64,000 nucleotides of DNA. It comes from Microbacterium phyllosphaerae (lineage in GTDB: Bacteria; Actinomycetota; Actinomycetes; Actinomycetales; Microbacteriaceae). This document shows positions 17,801-25,912 of this stretch, piece by piece. Under the pieces are notes generated by a model. The model saw only the letters and a list, made by a program, of their open reading frames with translations, was not told the origin of the DNA and searched no databases. Every line of letters begins with the position of its first letter. Positions within the stretch are counted from its first letter, which is position 1. The position numbers and the translations under genes were made by a program. Location of the stretch: contig NZ_JAGIOA010000001.1 of NCBI RefSeq assembly GCF_017876435.1, positions 1,364,001-1,428,000 on the forward strand. The letters are read 5' to 3'.

Positions 17801-18292
17801 CCGGGATTGCATGTCGCCCCGCTGCGTCATCGCGGCAACGCCACGCAGTCTCCCGAGGAGGCGGCGGAGGTCGTCTCGCTGGTGCGAGACCTCGTCGGCC
17901 GACCCTTCACCGACAACGACGCGGATGCCACGACACGGCCGCTCGCGCAGAGCGACATCATCGTCGTCGCGCCCTACAACGCGCAGCGTCAGTTGGTTCT
18001 CGACGCACTCGCGGCAGCAGGGTTTCCGGATGTGCCCGTCGGCACCGTCGACAACTTCCAGGGCAAGGAGGCGGTGGTCTCGATCACCTCGCTCGCAGCA
18101 TCCAGCGGCCGAGACGCCCCGCGCGGCCCCGAGTTCCTGCTGCTGCAGAACAGGCTGAACGTCGCGATCTCGAGAGCGCAGGTCGCGGCGTACCTGATCC
18201 ACTCGCCGGCGCTCCTCGACGATCTGCCTCGCACGCCTGAGGGCGTGGCGCGTCTCAGCGCCTTCGCCCGACTGGTCGGCGCCGCAGGCTGA
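14822..18292 (+). CDS. TM0106-family RecB-like nuclease fused to SF1 helicase
   Basis: This 1156-residue protein combines an N-terminal RecB-like PD-(D/E)xK nuclease (GFADFLK, then WRVQDSKLARKARV, about residues 117-145) with a middle DnaQ-like stretch (FFDFEGDPLY, then YNRYDCVSTRRLRNWL). It ends in a C-terminal UvrD/DNA2-like superfamily 1 helicase with GPPGTGKTYTGSQVI (about 779), VIDEAGQFS, GDPQQLPQV and TVDNFQGKEAVV. This is the TM0106 architecture, a presumed DNA-processing enzyme of unproven role. GTG at 14822 follows GGGAG. No partner gene adjoins; it is not part of an evident defence island. Confidence 0.85.
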   Translation: MRIDTQAQRVIWSASDLKAAAECEFAWCRAIDAKLGRVPAVEEPEDATLARAALLGDVHEQNVLARYIDDLGDDRVHRIEKVSSVDAEALAAAVDETVRALESDAVVVFQAAFATPEFVGFADFLKRDDDGRWRVQDSKLARKARVTALMQLAAYVDQLDRLAIPRSDEVDLILGDGSISTHAVDDLLPLFQVRRARLRALIADRRIDDPSPDTALAWGDDRGDLEIVACGRCATCEEQVIAHRDLLMVARMRPVQRARLRAAGIETIDALAAAAVAPEGMNVDTFETLRAQAQLQLRADAEGATTYDVHYAAAIHTLPVPSHGDIFFDFEGDPLYTEPAPDGAAHWGIDYLFGWVDNADQYTALWAHDFAAEREAFERFLDFVAVRRAAHPGMHIYHYAPYETSHLVAMAARHGVREGEIDRLLREGVFVDLYPLVLRTVRVGSRSYSIKKLEPLYMGDDVRTSDVQKGDDSIVQYVAAKELAAAGEQTEADAVFADLADYNRYDCVSTRRLRNWLIEIAKKEGVNPAPPDQADEVIYEPSPRSVALLSDAERAVDAGGDGQVHRIAAAAIDYFPREAKSFWVSHFQRLREPVTMWDATRDVVRIDSTTSTVRRDWSVAEGRRVMSRDIEVRGEVSPGTTLGAGSQPFALYAVPAPFDTEFPSRAVHVPHTVTVAEVLDDGYLITETAIQGQTWDELPLALTPAAPPRVVSLQGAIDEWADTVHAAAPGFPHDAATDILRRIPPRTISGDALPANDDDTIDAIVRGILDLDRSYLAVQGPPGTGKTYTGSQVIARLVNDHGFTVGVVAQSHAIIENLLERVVADGVPAAQVAKAPKDPSIDPSYTVIPKNGMASFLGEHTDHGAVVGGTAWDFSNTSRVDRAGLDLLVIDEAGQFSLASTIAVAAGAKRLLLLGDPQQLPQVSQGAHPEPVDTSALGWVMDGDAVVKPDHGYFLARSWRMHPFVAAPVSALAYAGQLASAPGTELRSLEGIDPGLHVAPLRHRGNATQSPEEAAEVVSLVRDLVGRPFTDNDADATTRPLAQSDIIVVAPYNAQRQLVLDALAAAGFPDVPVGTVDNFQGKEAVVSITSLAASSGRDAPRGPEFLLLQNRLNVAISRAQVAAYLIHSPALLDDLPRTPEGVARLSAFARLVGAAG

Positions 18293-18322
18293 ACCGGGCG
18301 CCGCGTGACGGAGAGGAAGACG

Positions 18323-19090
18323 ATGCACACGACGGACGAGATCCTCCGTGCTTCGGCCGCGTGGGTGTGGTTCCCTCGCGACAGCGAGCATGAGAAGGCC
18401 GATCTCCAGCTGGTGCGGTACCCCGAGCGATTCGGTGGGGGCGTGCGAGGATCGCAGGTCGCCTCCGACGCCGATGCGGTCGCCGTCGTGGAGCGCGCCG
18501 TCGAACGCACGCGTTCGTGGGGAGAATCCGAGCTGCGGTTCTGGACCAACGCCTCGGACGCACCCGACGTCGAAGACGCTCTTCGTCGTCGCGGAGCCGA
18601 GCACATCGACACGGTGGCCGTGTTCGCGCGCTCGATCGACGCTCTCTCGGTCGACGTCCCCGACGACGTGAGGGCAGAGGTCGTGTGCACGCTCGATCAG
18701 GTGCGCGAGGTCGACGCGATCAACGTCCCCGTGTGGCAGCAGCAGCCACTCGACGACGATGGGCTCAAGACGGAGCTCGACGAGGTGACCTCGACGCTCC
18801 ACGCCGGAACGCAGGTCCGTGTGCTCGCTCGCCTCGACGGTCGGGCGGTGAGCACCGGAGGGTGCACGGTCGTCGACGGATTCTCTCGACTCTGGGGCGC
18901 CGCCACCCTCGAGAGCGCCCGTGGTCGAGGCACCTATCGCGCCGTCCTCGCCGAGCGCCTTCGCGTGAGCGCGTCATTCGGGGCGACCACCGCGCTCGTC
19001 AAAGGACGCACGGCGACGTCTGCGCCGATCCTCGCTCGGGCCGGCTTCACGCATTACGGAGACGAACGCGCGTACCTGCTGAAGGTGTGA
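18323..19090 (+). CDS. GNAT-family N-acetyltransferase
   Basis: The 255-residue protein has a degenerate N-terminal half with an aromatic start (ASAAWVWFPRDS). Its C-terminal GNAT domain covers about residues 115-255, including VRVLARLDGRAVSTGGCTVV, the acetyl-CoA loop LESARGRGTYRAVLAERL, and the final strand ILARAGFTHYGDERAYLL. ATG at 18323 was chosen because GGAGAGG lies six bases upstream; a GTG at 18305 precedes that RBS. The acceptor substrate cannot be predicted. Confidence 0.78.
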   Translation: MHTTDEILRASAAWVWFPRDSEHEKADLQLVRYPERFGGGVRGSQVASDADAVAVVERAVERTRSWGESELRFWTNASDAPDVEDALRRRGAEHIDTVAVFARSIDALSVDVPDDVRAEVVCTLDQVREVDAINVPVWQQQPLDDDGLKTELDEVTSTLHAGTQVRVLARLDGRAVSTGGCTVVDGFSRLWGAATLESARGRGTYRAVLAERLRVSASFGATTALVKGRTATSAPILARAGFTHYGDERAYLLKV

Positions 19091-19135
19091 GCGTGGCTGA
19101 GGGACACTCCGGTCGCGAACGACGGCGCGAGACCC

Positions 19136-19768
19136 TCAGACCGTGCCGTACAGGCGGTCTCCGGCGTCGCCGAGACCCGGGACGATGTAGCCCTTCTCGT
19201 TCAGGCGCTCGTCGAGAGCTCCGAGCACGAGTGTGACATCGCGGTCGCCGACGAGCGCCTCGATCGCGGCGACACCCTCGGGCGTGCCCAGCAGGCAGAT
19301 CGCCGTGACGTCCTTGGCTCCTCGGTCGAAGAGGAACTGGATCGCAGCGGCGAGAGAGCCGCCGGTCGCGAGCATCGGGTCGATCGCGAAGCACTGGCGG
19401 TCGCTCAGGTCGTCGGGAAGGCGCTCGGCGTATGTCGTCGGCTCGAAGGTCGTCTCGTCTCGGACCATCCCGAGGAAGCCGACCTCTGCGGTCGGCAGCA
19501 GCTTCACGAGGCCCTCGAGCATGCCGAGTCCTGCGCGCAGGATGGGCACCACGATCGGTCGGGGTTCGGAGATCTTCACACCCATCGTCTTCGTCACCGG
19601 CGTGGTGATCTCGATGGGGCTGACCTTCACATTGCGGGTCGCCTCGTACGCGAGGAGGGTCACGAGCTCCTCGGTCAGCTGACGGAAGACGGGCGACGGT
19701 GTGCGGTGGTCGCGCAGGACCGAGAGCTTGTGAGTGACGAGAGGGTGGTCGGCGACGTGGACACGCAT
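19136..19768 (-). CDS. upp: uracil phosphoribosyltransferase
   Basis: The 210-residue enzyme makes UMP from uracil and PRPP in pyrimidine salvage. Features are [11 protein letters not shown] (about 75-85), the PRPP-binding loop [14 protein letters not shown] (about 129-142) and [14 protein letters not shown] at the C-terminus, all diagnostic of Upp. The ATG is six bases after TAGCCT, indicating a leaderless transcript. It is divergent from tadA, with about 90 bases between start codons. Confidence 0.96.
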   Translation of the reverse strand: MRVHVADHPLVTHKLSVLRDHRTPSPVFRQLTEELVTLLAYEATRNVKVSPIEITTPVTKTMGVKISEPRPIVVPILRAGLGMLEGLVKLLPTAEVGFLGMVRDETTFEPTTYAERLPDDLSDRQCFAIDPMLATGGSLAAAIQFLFDRGAKDVTAICLLGTPEGVAAIEALVGDRDVTLVLGALDERLNEKGYIVPGLGDAGDRLYGTV

Positions 19769-19861
19769 GGATACAGGCTAATGCGCCGGACGCCCTCGCA
19801 CGACATCGGATCCGCGGGACGGCCCCGTGGCGGCGCGGCCGCGCTGTCGTAGGCTCGACCC

Positions 19862-20317
19862 ATGACCGCTGCCGACCGCACCGCGATGGCTCGCGCACTC
19901 GAGCTCGCGGCAGATGCCGCGGCGGCATCCGAGATCCCCGTCGGTGCGGTCGTGCTCGATGCGGACGGGCGCATCGTCGCCGAGGGGCGCAACAACCGCG
20001 AGGCGACGCACGACCCGACAGGTCACGCCGAGGTCGAGGCGCTGCGGGGAGCAGCGGCATCCGTCGGTTCGTGGAATCTCGACGGCCACACTCTGGTCGT
20101 GACTCTCGAGCCCTGCCTCATGTGCGCGGGGGCGATCCTGCAGGCGCGCATCGGTCGAGTCGTGTTCGGGGCATGGGACGACAAAGCAGGTGCTGCGGGA
20201 TCGATGTACGACGTGCTTCGCGACAGGCGGCTGCCGTATCGCGCCGAGGTCGTCGGCGGCGTCGAGGCGGACGCCGCCACGGCGCTGCTGCGGGACTTCT
20301 TCGAGCAGCGCCGGTGA
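19862..20317 (+). CDS. tadA: tRNA-adenosine(34) deaminase
   Basis: The 151-residue zinc enzyme converts A34 of tRNA-Arg(ACG) to inosine. The zinc site is complete: HAE at residues 55-57 with the catalytic Glu, and PCLMC at 84-88. The GRNNREATHDPTGHAE context is typical of TadA. The ATG is six bases after TAGGCT, so the mRNA is probably leaderless. Confidence 0.93.
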   Translation: MTAADRTAMARALELAADAAAASEIPVGAVVLDADGRIVAEGRNNREATHDPTGHAEVEALRGAAASVGSWNLDGHTLVVTLEPCLMCAGAILQARIGRVVFGAWDDKAGAAGSMYDVLRDRRLPYRAEVVGGVEADAATALLRDFFEQRR

Positions 20318-20333
20318 GCAGGCAGGACGAGCG

Positions 20334-21305
20334 TCAGTCCGAGGACTTGAGCACGAAGACGTCGGTCGAGGGCTCGGGGTCGAGCGACGGTCGGTATACG
20401 TCCGGCTCGATGTAGATGACCCGCGCGATCGGCAGCGCCTCACGGATCCGTGCCTCGATCGCATCGATGTCCACCGCCGCCTCACGCAGGGGCTTGTCGG
20501 CGTTCAGGGCGATCTTCGCCGCGACCATCAGCTCATCGGGTCCGAGATACAGGGTCTTCATGTGGATGATCTTCTCGATCTCGTCGCCGGCGTTGATCGC
20601 GTCGACGATGCGGTCGTGATCGGCCGAGGTCGCTCCCTCGCCCACGAGGAGGCTCTTGGTCTCGACCCCGAGCACGATCGCGATGACCACGAGCAGGATG
20701 CCGATCATCAGCGTGCCGAGTGCATCGAAGACCGGGTTTCCGGTGATCACGGTCAGGCCCACGCCGAGCAGTGCGAACGTGAGTCCGGTGAGGGCCCCGA
20801 CATCCTCGAGCAGCACGACCGGCAGCTCGGGTGCCTTCGCGCGCCGGACGAACGACACCCAGGACTGGTCCTTGTCACGGACCAGGTTGCTCTCCTTCAC
20901 CGCGGTACGCAGCGAGAACGACTCCAGGCCGATCGCGACCACCAGCACGACGATCGGGAGCCACCACCACGTCTTGTCGAGCTCGTGAGGGTGGGTGAGC
21001 TTGTCGATCGCCTCGTAGATCGCGAACAGGCCGCCGACCGAGAACAGGATGATCGAGACCACGAACGCGTAGACATAGCGCTCGCGCCCGTAGCCGAACG
21101 GGTGAGCCCGATCGGCTTCCCGCTTCGCCTTCCGCCCGCCCAGCATGAGCAGCAGCTGGTTTCCGGAGTCGGCGACCGAGTGGATGGCCTCGGCGAGCAT
21201 GGATGCCGACCCCGAGAGCGCCCACGCGAGGAACTTCGCCAGGGCGATGCCCAGGTTCGCCAGGAATGCCGCGATGATCGCCTTGCTTCCGCCCGATGCA
21301 CTCAT
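20334..21305 (-). CDS. cation diffusion facilitator transporter
   Basis: The 323-residue protein has six predicted helices. Helix 2 carries AEAIHSVADSGNQ, a CDF metal-binding region with HxxxD spacing, and PFGYGRERYVYAF follows. A second metal-site helix (VFDALGTLMIG) and a C-terminal cytoplasmic domain with VDIDAIEARIREALPIARVI come next. CDF proteins export Zn2+, Fe2+, Mn2+ or Co2+ by proton antiport; selectivity is not readable here. The ATG is six bases after TAGACT and is divergent from proC by 60 bases. Confidence 0.88.
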   Translation of the reverse strand: MSASGGSKAIIAAFLANLGIALAKFLAWALSGSASMLAEAIHSVADSGNQLLLMLGGRKAKREADRAHPFGYGRERYVYAFVVSIILFSVGGLFAIYEAIDKLTHPHELDKTWWWLPIVVLVVAIGLESFSLRTAVKESNLVRDKDQSWVSFVRRAKAPELPVVLLEDVGALTGLTFALLGVGLTVITGNPVFDALGTLMIGILLVVIAIVLGVETKSLLVGEGATSADHDRIVDAINAGDEIEKIIHMKTLYLGPDELMVAAKIALNADKPLREAAVDIDAIEARIREALPIARVIYIEPDVYRPSLDPEPSTDVFVLKSSD

Positions 21306-21365
21306 GCGACGAGTCTAGATCGACTACCCCGCTGACGCCGGGTACGCCCGCCGTAGGATGACGAC

Positions 21366-22205
21366 ATGGCTGACTCTCTCCCCGCTCTCGCGTTCCTCGG
21401 TGCCGGTTCTATGGGCGGTGCGATCCTCCGAGGGGTGGTCGCGTCCGGCATCCGCGTCGACGGAGGCATCACGGCGACGAACCGCACCCCCGAGAAGGCC
21501 GCGGCGTTCGCCGACCTCGACGGCGTGACGAGCATCGCCCTGTCGGAGGCCGCCGACGGCAACGCCGATGCGGTGTCGGAGGCTCGCATCGTGCTCATCG
21601 GGGTGAAGCCGGCGATGGTGCCGGATCTGCTCCGTGAGATCGGGCCGCACCTCGCCGACGATGCGATCGTCCTGAGCCTCGCCGCGGGCGTCACCCTCCA
21701 GACCTTCGCCGACAACCTCGGCGCCGACGTCCGGGTCATCCGATCGATGCCGAACACCCCGTCGACGGTGGGCAAGGGAGTCACCGGGCTCGCGGCCGGT
21801 GCGGCGGCATCCGCTGAAGATCTCGCACTCGTGCACTCTCTGTTCGAGACGGTCGGTGCGGTCGTCGAGGTGCCGGAGTCGCAGATCGACGCGCTCTCGA
21901 CCATCTCGGGTTCGGGCCCGGCCTACGTCTACCTGCTGATCGAGGAGCTCACGAAGGCCGCCGTCGGGATGGGCTTCAGCGAGACCGACGCACGCACCAT
22001 GGTCGAGCAGACCTTCATCGGAGCCACCGCACTTCTCGACGCATCGGGGGAGGAGCCCTCCGAGCTCCGTCGCCGCGTCACGAGCCCGAAGGGCACCACG
22101 GAGCGGGCCGTCGCCGTGTTGCAGGAGGCGCACCTCGAGCGCACGTTCGCGGATGCCGCGGCTGCGGCTCTCGCTCGGGCGAAGGAACTGGCGGCCGGAG
22201 CCTGA
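21366..22205 (+). CDS. proC: pyrroline-5-carboxylate reductase
   Basis: The 279-residue enzyme catalyses the last step of proline synthesis, reducing pyrroline-5-carboxylate with NAD(P)H. It has the Rossmann motif FLGAGSMGGAI at the N-terminus, RSMPNTPSTVGKGV in the middle and the signature SGSGPAYVYLLIEEL with the VTSPKGTTERAV segment at the end. The ATG is six bases after TAGGAT, giving a probable leaderless message. The DUF1905 gene starts one base after the proC stop. Confidence 0.96.
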   Translation: MADSLPALAFLGAGSMGGAILRGVVASGIRVDGGITATNRTPEKAAAFADLDGVTSIALSEAADGNADAVSEARIVLIGVKPAMVPDLLREIGPHLADDAIVLSLAAGVTLQTFADNLGADVRVIRSMPNTPSTVGKGVTGLAAGAAASAEDLALVHSLFETVGAVVEVPESQIDALSTISGSGPAYVYLLIEELTKAAVGMGFSETDARTMVEQTFIGATALLDASGEEPSELRRRVTSPKGTTERAVAVLQEAHLERTFADAAAAALARAKELAAGA

Positions 22206-22206
22206 C

Positions 22207-22494
22207 ATGCAGCTGCGGTTCTCGGGAGAGATCTGGTTCTGGCGCGGCCCCGCGCCGTTCCACTTCGTCACCGTGCCGCCCGCCGAGAGCGAGATGATCG
22301 GCGACGTCGCGAGCGTCGTCACCTACGGGTGGGGCATGATCCCCGCGTCCGTGACGATCGGGAGCACGACGCTGACGACCGCGCTCTGGCCGAAGGACGG
22401 CGGGTACATCGTGCCGATCAAGAAGGCTCTGCAGGACCGCGAGGGCGTCACGATCGACGACGTCGTCGAGATCACCCTCGACATCGACGCCTGA
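22207..22494 (+). CDS. DUF1905 domain protein
   Basis: The 95-residue protein begins MQLRFSGEIWFWRGPAPFHF and contains GWGMIPASVTIG and PIKKALQDREGVTIDDVVEI, which match DUF1905, a small beta-barrel domain of unknown function. The ATG is one base beyond the proC stop, so the two are co-translated. Related proteins occur fused to or beside YdeI/OmpD-like domains, but nothing of that kind is seen here. Confidence 0.82.
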   Translation: MQLRFSGEIWFWRGPAPFHFVTVPPAESEMIGDVASVVTYGWGMIPASVTIGSTTLTTALWPKDGGYIVPIKKALQDREGVTIDDVVEITLDIDA

Positions 22495-22512
22495 CGCGCG
22501 AGCGGATGCCGC

Positions 22513-23184
22513 TCAGCGGTCGAGGGCGGCGAAACGCTCGATGTCGCTGTTGGTGCCCGACACGATGATCAGGTCGTGGTTGGTGACGATCGTGTTCGCC
22601 TCGGCGTAGCGGAACGGTTTGCCAGGGCTCTTCACGCCGACGACCGTGACCTTGTACTTGCTGCGCACGCCCGACTCGTTCAGGCCGACGCCGCGGATGA
22701 ACTTCGGCGGGTACATCTTGGCCAGCACGAAGTCGTCGTCGAAGCGGATGAAATCGAGCATCCGCCCCGAGACGAGGTGTGCGACGCGCTCGCCGGCCTC
22801 GCGTTCGGGGTAGATCACGTGGTTCGCGCCGACGCGGGCGAGGATCTTGCCGTGCGACTGCGAGACGGCCTTCGCCCAGATCTGCGGGACCTTGAGGTCG
22901 ACGAGGTTCGCCGTGATCAGCACCGATGCCTCGATCGAGGAGCCGACGGCGACGACGGCCACCTGGAAGTCCTGCGCACCGATCTGGCGCAGCGCGTCGA
23001 TGTTCTTCGCGTCGGCCTGCACGGTGTGCGTGACGCGATCCGACCACTTCTGCACGAGCTCGAGGTTGTCGTCGATCGCGAGCACCTCGCGGTCGAGGCG
23101 GTCGAGTTCGCCCGCACAGGCGGCGCCGAACCGGCCGAGACCGATGACGAGGACGGGCGCGTCGCCCCGGAGGACTTCAACCAA
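22513..23184 (-). CDS. Trk potassium uptake regulatory subunit TrkA
   Basis: The 223-residue protein has an N-terminal NAD-binding RCK domain (LVIGLGRFGAACAGELDRL, then the acidic strand end VLAIDD) and a C-terminal RCK_C domain from about residue 140 (FIRGVGLNESGVRSKYKV). It gates the adjacent TrkH channel. Translation appears to start at TTG 23184, since no ATG or GTG fits the conserved N-terminus; GGAAAGG lies seven bases upstream. It overlaps trkH by eight bases. Confidence 0.9.
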   Translation of the reverse strand: MVEVLRGDAPVLVIGLGRFGAACAGELDRLDREVLAIDDNLELVQKWSDRVTHTVQADAKNIDALRQIGAQDFQVAVVAVGSSIEASVLITANLVDLKVPQIWAKAVSQSHGKILARVGANHVIYPEREAGERVAHLVSGRMLDFIRFDDDFVLAKMYPPKFIRGVGLNESGVRSKYKVTVVGVKSPGKPFRYAEANTIVTNHDLIIVSGTNSDIERFAALDR

Positions 23185-24607
23185 CGATCGGCCTTTCCAC
23201 GGGCAGTGAGTAGTACTGCGTTCGCGATGTCGCGGCGACGGCCGCGGCGAGAGTCACTGTACCAACGCGCCCCATGAAGATGGTGGTCGCGAGGACGTAG
23301 GTCGCGGAGTCGGGGAGCTCTGCGGTGAGACCGGTCGACAGTCCGACGGTGCCGAACGCCGATATCACGTCGAAGAGCACGTGACTGATGTCGGCCTTGG
23401 TGATCTGGGAGATGATGATGGTCGACAGCGCGACGATGGTCGCGCCCCACGCCACGACGCTGAGGGCGACGCGCTGCACGTCGCTCGGGATGCGGCGGCC
23501 GAACGCCTCGACCGACTGGCGCCCCTTCGCCTCCGACCACACGGCGATGGCGAGCACGGCGAGCGTCGTGACCTTGATTCCACCGGCGGTCGAGGCCGAG
23601 CCGCCGCCGACGAACATCAGCATGCTGGCGGCGAGCAGCGACGATCCGTTGAGGTCGTCCATCTCGATGACGTTGAAGCCGCCGGACCGCGTCATCGCCG
23701 AGAGGAAGAAGGCCTGGAACGTGGTGTCCGCGGCATCCATCGATCCGAACGTCTTCGGGTTGGCGTATTCGAGAATCAGGAAGACGGCGGCTCCGAGCAC
23801 GAACAGGAGAACGGTGGTGACGAGCGTGAGCTTGGTGTGCAGCGACCACTTCTTCACGTGCCAGACGTGCTTGGCGAGGGTGTAGATCACCGGGAAGCCG
23901 ATGCTGCCGAGGAACACTCCGACCATCAGCAGCGACAGGACGAGGTAGTCGTCGGCGAACACGGCCACGCCGCCGGCATTGGGGGCGAAGCCCGTGTTCG
24001 TGAACGCCATCGCGGCGAAGTACGGCGCCTCCCACAGGGCGGCGATGGGCTCGACTCCGGCCATCACGAGGGCGGGGTAGAGGAGGATCGCGAGTGCCCC
24101 CTCGATGATGAGCGCCGAGACGGCCACCGTCGTGAGAAGCTGGCCGACCTCGCCGAGGCGCACGGTCTGGCTCTCGTTGACCACGCCGCCATGGGCCCGC
24201 ATGGGGTTCGTGTCGCCGGCGGCCATGAGCTTCGCTCGAAGACCCAGTCGCTTGGAGATGAGCATGCCCATCAGAGATGCGAGCGTGAGCACACCGAGCG
24301 CGCCGATGTTCACGCCGACGAAGATCAGCACGTGACCGAACGGCGACCAGTGCGTGGCCATGTCGACGGTGGAGAGGCCCGTGACGCAGATCGTGGACAC
24401 CGCGGTGAACAGCGCATCGGCGAGTGGCGTGACCGTGCGGTCGGCGGAGGCGATCGGCAGCGACAGCAGCACGGTGAAGACGAGGATGAGGAGCGCGAAG
24501 ATGACGATCGCGAACCGAGAGGGCGACGACGTGATGATGTGCTTGCCCCAGGAGGCGGCGTTCTGGAGCCGCTGTCGAGGAGACGACGCCGAAACGATGC
24601 CCGACAT
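23177..24607 (-). CDS. Trk/Ktr-type potassium uptake channel TrkH
   Basis: The 476-residue membrane protein has four pore-like repeats. They include FTAVSTICVTGLST, AMAFTNTGFAPNAG, SAMTRSGGFNV and SAFGTVGLSTGL, each with the selectivity-filter glycine of Trk/Ktr/HKT channels. With the downstream RCK subunit it forms a K+ uptake system. The ATG at 24607 is preceded by AGGGGG five bases upstream; a longer in-frame extension lacks support. Confidence 0.92.
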   Translation of the reverse strand: MSGIVSASSPRQRLQNAASWGKHIITSSPSRFAIVIFALLILVFTVLLSLPIASADRTVTPLADALFTAVSTICVTGLSTVDMATHWSPFGHVLIFVGVNIGALGVLTLASLMGMLISKRLGLRAKLMAAGDTNPMRAHGGVVNESQTVRLGEVGQLLTTVAVSALIIEGALAILLYPALVMAGVEPIAALWEAPYFAAMAFTNTGFAPNAGGVAVFADDYLVLSLLMVGVFLGSIGFPVIYTLAKHVWHVKKWSLHTKLTLVTTVLLFVLGAAVFLILEYANPKTFGSMDAADTTFQAFFLSAMTRSGGFNVIEMDDLNGSSLLAASMLMFVGGGSASTAGGIKVTTLAVLAIAVWSEAKGRQSVEAFGRRIPSDVQRVALSVVAWGATIVALSTIIISQITKADISHVLFDVISAFGTVGLSTGLTAELPDSATYVLATTIFMGRVGTVTLAAAVAATSRTQYYSLPVERPIVG

Positions 24608-24710
24608 CGCGTCCCCCTTCGTTCTCCTGCCGCGCGATCCGCGGACGCACGACGCCGATCGCCGAGCCTTCGTCATGGTACTCCGTGCCGGGGACGACTA
24701 CCCTGATCAC

Positions 24711-25127
24711 ATGACGGACATCTTCGACGTGATCGCAGACGGTACGAGGCGAGACATCCTCCAGCTCCTCCTGCGTCGCACCACCGAAGGGGATGCCGGC
24801 ACCAGCGTCAGCCACATCGTCGCCGACCTGGGCATCAGCCAGCCCACCGTCTCGAAGCACCTGAAGGTGCTGCGCGAGGCAGAGCTCGTCAGCGTGCGTG
24901 AGGATGGCCAGCGCCGTTTCTACAGTCTCGCCGTGGAGCCTCTCGAGGTCGTGGACGACTGGCTCGTGCCGTTCCTGATGGACGCGTACGGCGACGACGC
25001 GCCCGACATCGACTACCCCGGGCAGCCGCTGCCCGACGGCGCTGCGCACGCTGCAGAGGTCGTGGGTCGCGCCGCGGCATCCGCGAAGCACGTCGTGGCG
25101 AACGCTCTCAAGCGCCTCGGGGGCTGA
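24711..25127 (+). CDS. ArsR-type helix-turn-helix regulator
   Basis: The 138-residue protein starts MTDIFDVIADGTRRDIL and has a winged HTH with DLGISQPTVSKHLKVLREAEL as recognition region. Then comes VSVREDGQRRFYSLAVEPLE (wing and dimer region) and an unusual C-terminal tail of about 50 residues with KHVVANALKRLGG at the end. No cysteine metal site is seen, so it is probably not a metal sensor. The ATG is six bases after TACCCT (leaderless), divergent from trkH. Confidence 0.85.
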   Translation: MTDIFDVIADGTRRDILQLLLRRTTEGDAGTSVSHIVADLGISQPTVSKHLKVLREAELVSVREDGQRRFYSLAVEPLEVVDDWLVPFLMDAYGDDAPDIDYPGQPLPDGAAHAAEVVGRAAASAKHVVANALKRLGG

Positions 25128-25147
25128 CTCCGAGCCCGGACACACGT

Positions 25148-25182
25148 CGCCCCTGACGATCGGGGGGCTCTCGTCAGGGGCG
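25148..25182 (+). terminator. 12-bp perfect hairpin after the ArsR-type gene
   Basis: CGCCCCTGACGA (25148-25159) and TCGTCAGGGGCG (25171-25182) pair perfectly around an 11-base loop, 20 bases past the stop codon. There is no T-run. The rest of the 25128-25394 gap holds only the promoter described next. Confidence 0.7.
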
Positions 25183-25335
25183 AAGCCGCGGGCCCCAGCC
25201 CGCGTCGACTCGGATGGTGCCATCGTGAGTCTTGGGCTCACCTTCTCAGAGCAGTCTGAGCGGATGCGGCATACATCCTATGTCTCCGCTGGGACTCCCG
25301 TCGCGGATGCTCACTGATCACACAGGCCACATGGG

Positions 25336-25365
25336 TTTACACGCGTCCCAGGTTCCCCATAGAGT
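25336..25365 (+). promoter_or_regulatory. promoter of the BldC-like gene
   Basis: -35 TTTACA (25336-25341), 18-base spacer, -10 TAGAGT (25360-25365), about 30 bases upstream of the gene, which has an AAAGGGG ribosome-binding site. Confidence 0.6.
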
Positions 25366-25394
25366 GTGCTCAAATCCAGAAAGGGGTACGTGGG

Positions 25395-25586
25395 ATGCCC
25401 GAGGTTCCTGATGTCCGGTTCCTGACGGTGGCTGAGGTCGCCGAACTCATGCGCGTGTCCAAGATGACCGTGTATCGGATGGTGCACGCTGGGGAGCTGC
25501 CCGCCATCCGCTTCGGTCGCAGTTTCCGAGTGCCGGAGTCCGCGGTCGCCGACGCACTGCAGCGTCCCATCGCCGACGTGGGTTAG
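25395..25586 (+). CDS. BldC-like MerR/excisionase-type DNA-binding protein
   Basis: The 63-residue protein is a single HTH: RFLTVAEVAELMRVSKMTVY, then RMVHAGELPAIRFGRSFRVP. This is the compact MerR-like fold of BldC, a conserved actinobacterial regulator that binds DNA cooperatively at direct repeats. Phage excisionases share the fold, but the chromosomal housekeeping setting and the absence of phage genes favour BldC. Confidence 0.85.
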   Translation: MPEVPDVRFLTVAEVAELMRVSKMTVYRMVHAGELPAIRFGRSFRVPESAVADALQRPIADVG

Positions 25587-25622
25587 CTCTGCGATGTGCG
25601 TGTCTCGCACTTCACCGGTACG

Positions 25623-25654
25623 GTGACAGAGAGGCCCGTTCAGTTTGCTAGACT
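25623..25654 (+). promoter_or_regulatory. extended -10 promoter of the small basic protein gene
   Basis: TGCTAGACT (25646-25654) is an extended -10 element. A GTGACA -35-like hexamer (25623-25628) lies 20 bases upstream, a long spacer that the extended -10 could compensate. Confidence 0.5.
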
Positions 25655-25732
25655 GATCCGAGGCATTTTTCCGTGCCCGTACCCGGGTGTCCGTCACCGA
25701 CGACACCCAGCCACTGACTTAGTGAGGTTTCC

Positions 25733-25831
25733 GTGGGTTCTGTCATCAAGAAGCGCCGCAAGCGCATGGCGAAGAAGAAGCACCGCAAGCTGCTTCGTAA
25801 GACTCGCCACCAGCGTCGCAACAAGAAGTAA
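25733..25831 (+). CDS. 30S ribosomal protein bTHX/AURKAIP1-COX24-like, 32 residues
   Basis: The ORF encodes MGSVIKKRRKRMAKKKHRKL and ends TRHQRRNKK, an extremely basic peptide that matches the small AURKAIP1/COX24-domain ribosome-associated protein universal in actinobacteria. It starts with GTG and is bounded by an extended -10 promoter and a textbook terminator, so it is a monocistronic, probably highly expressed gene. The translation and stop were checked codon by codon. Confidence 0.9.
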   Translation: MGSVIKKRRKRMAKKKHRKLLRKTRHQRRNKK

Positions 25832-25844
25832 GCGACCAGACACG

Positions 25845-25874
25845 AGCGCCTGTCTCCGGACGGGCGCTTTGTGT
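25845..25874 (+). terminator. intrinsic terminator
   Basis: A 10-bp stem (AGCGCCTGTC with GACGGGCGCT, one G-T pair) around the tetraloop TCCG is followed by TTTGTG, directly after the small basic protein gene. This is the best intrinsic terminator in the window. Confidence 0.85.
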
Positions 25875-25912
25875 CTCTACCCCCGGATTCCCCCTCGTCG
25901 CAGGAGCACGCC

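Noticed and set aside
10220..18292. SbcCD plus the RecB-like helicase as a possible anti-phage defence island
   Set aside because: These are ordinary housekeeping DNA-repair genes in actinobacteria, interrupted by nucleosidase and nadE genes, with no defence-specific effector nearby.
25395..25586. Phage excisionase
   Set aside because: The sequence fits the BldC fold and is flanked by conserved housekeeping genes.
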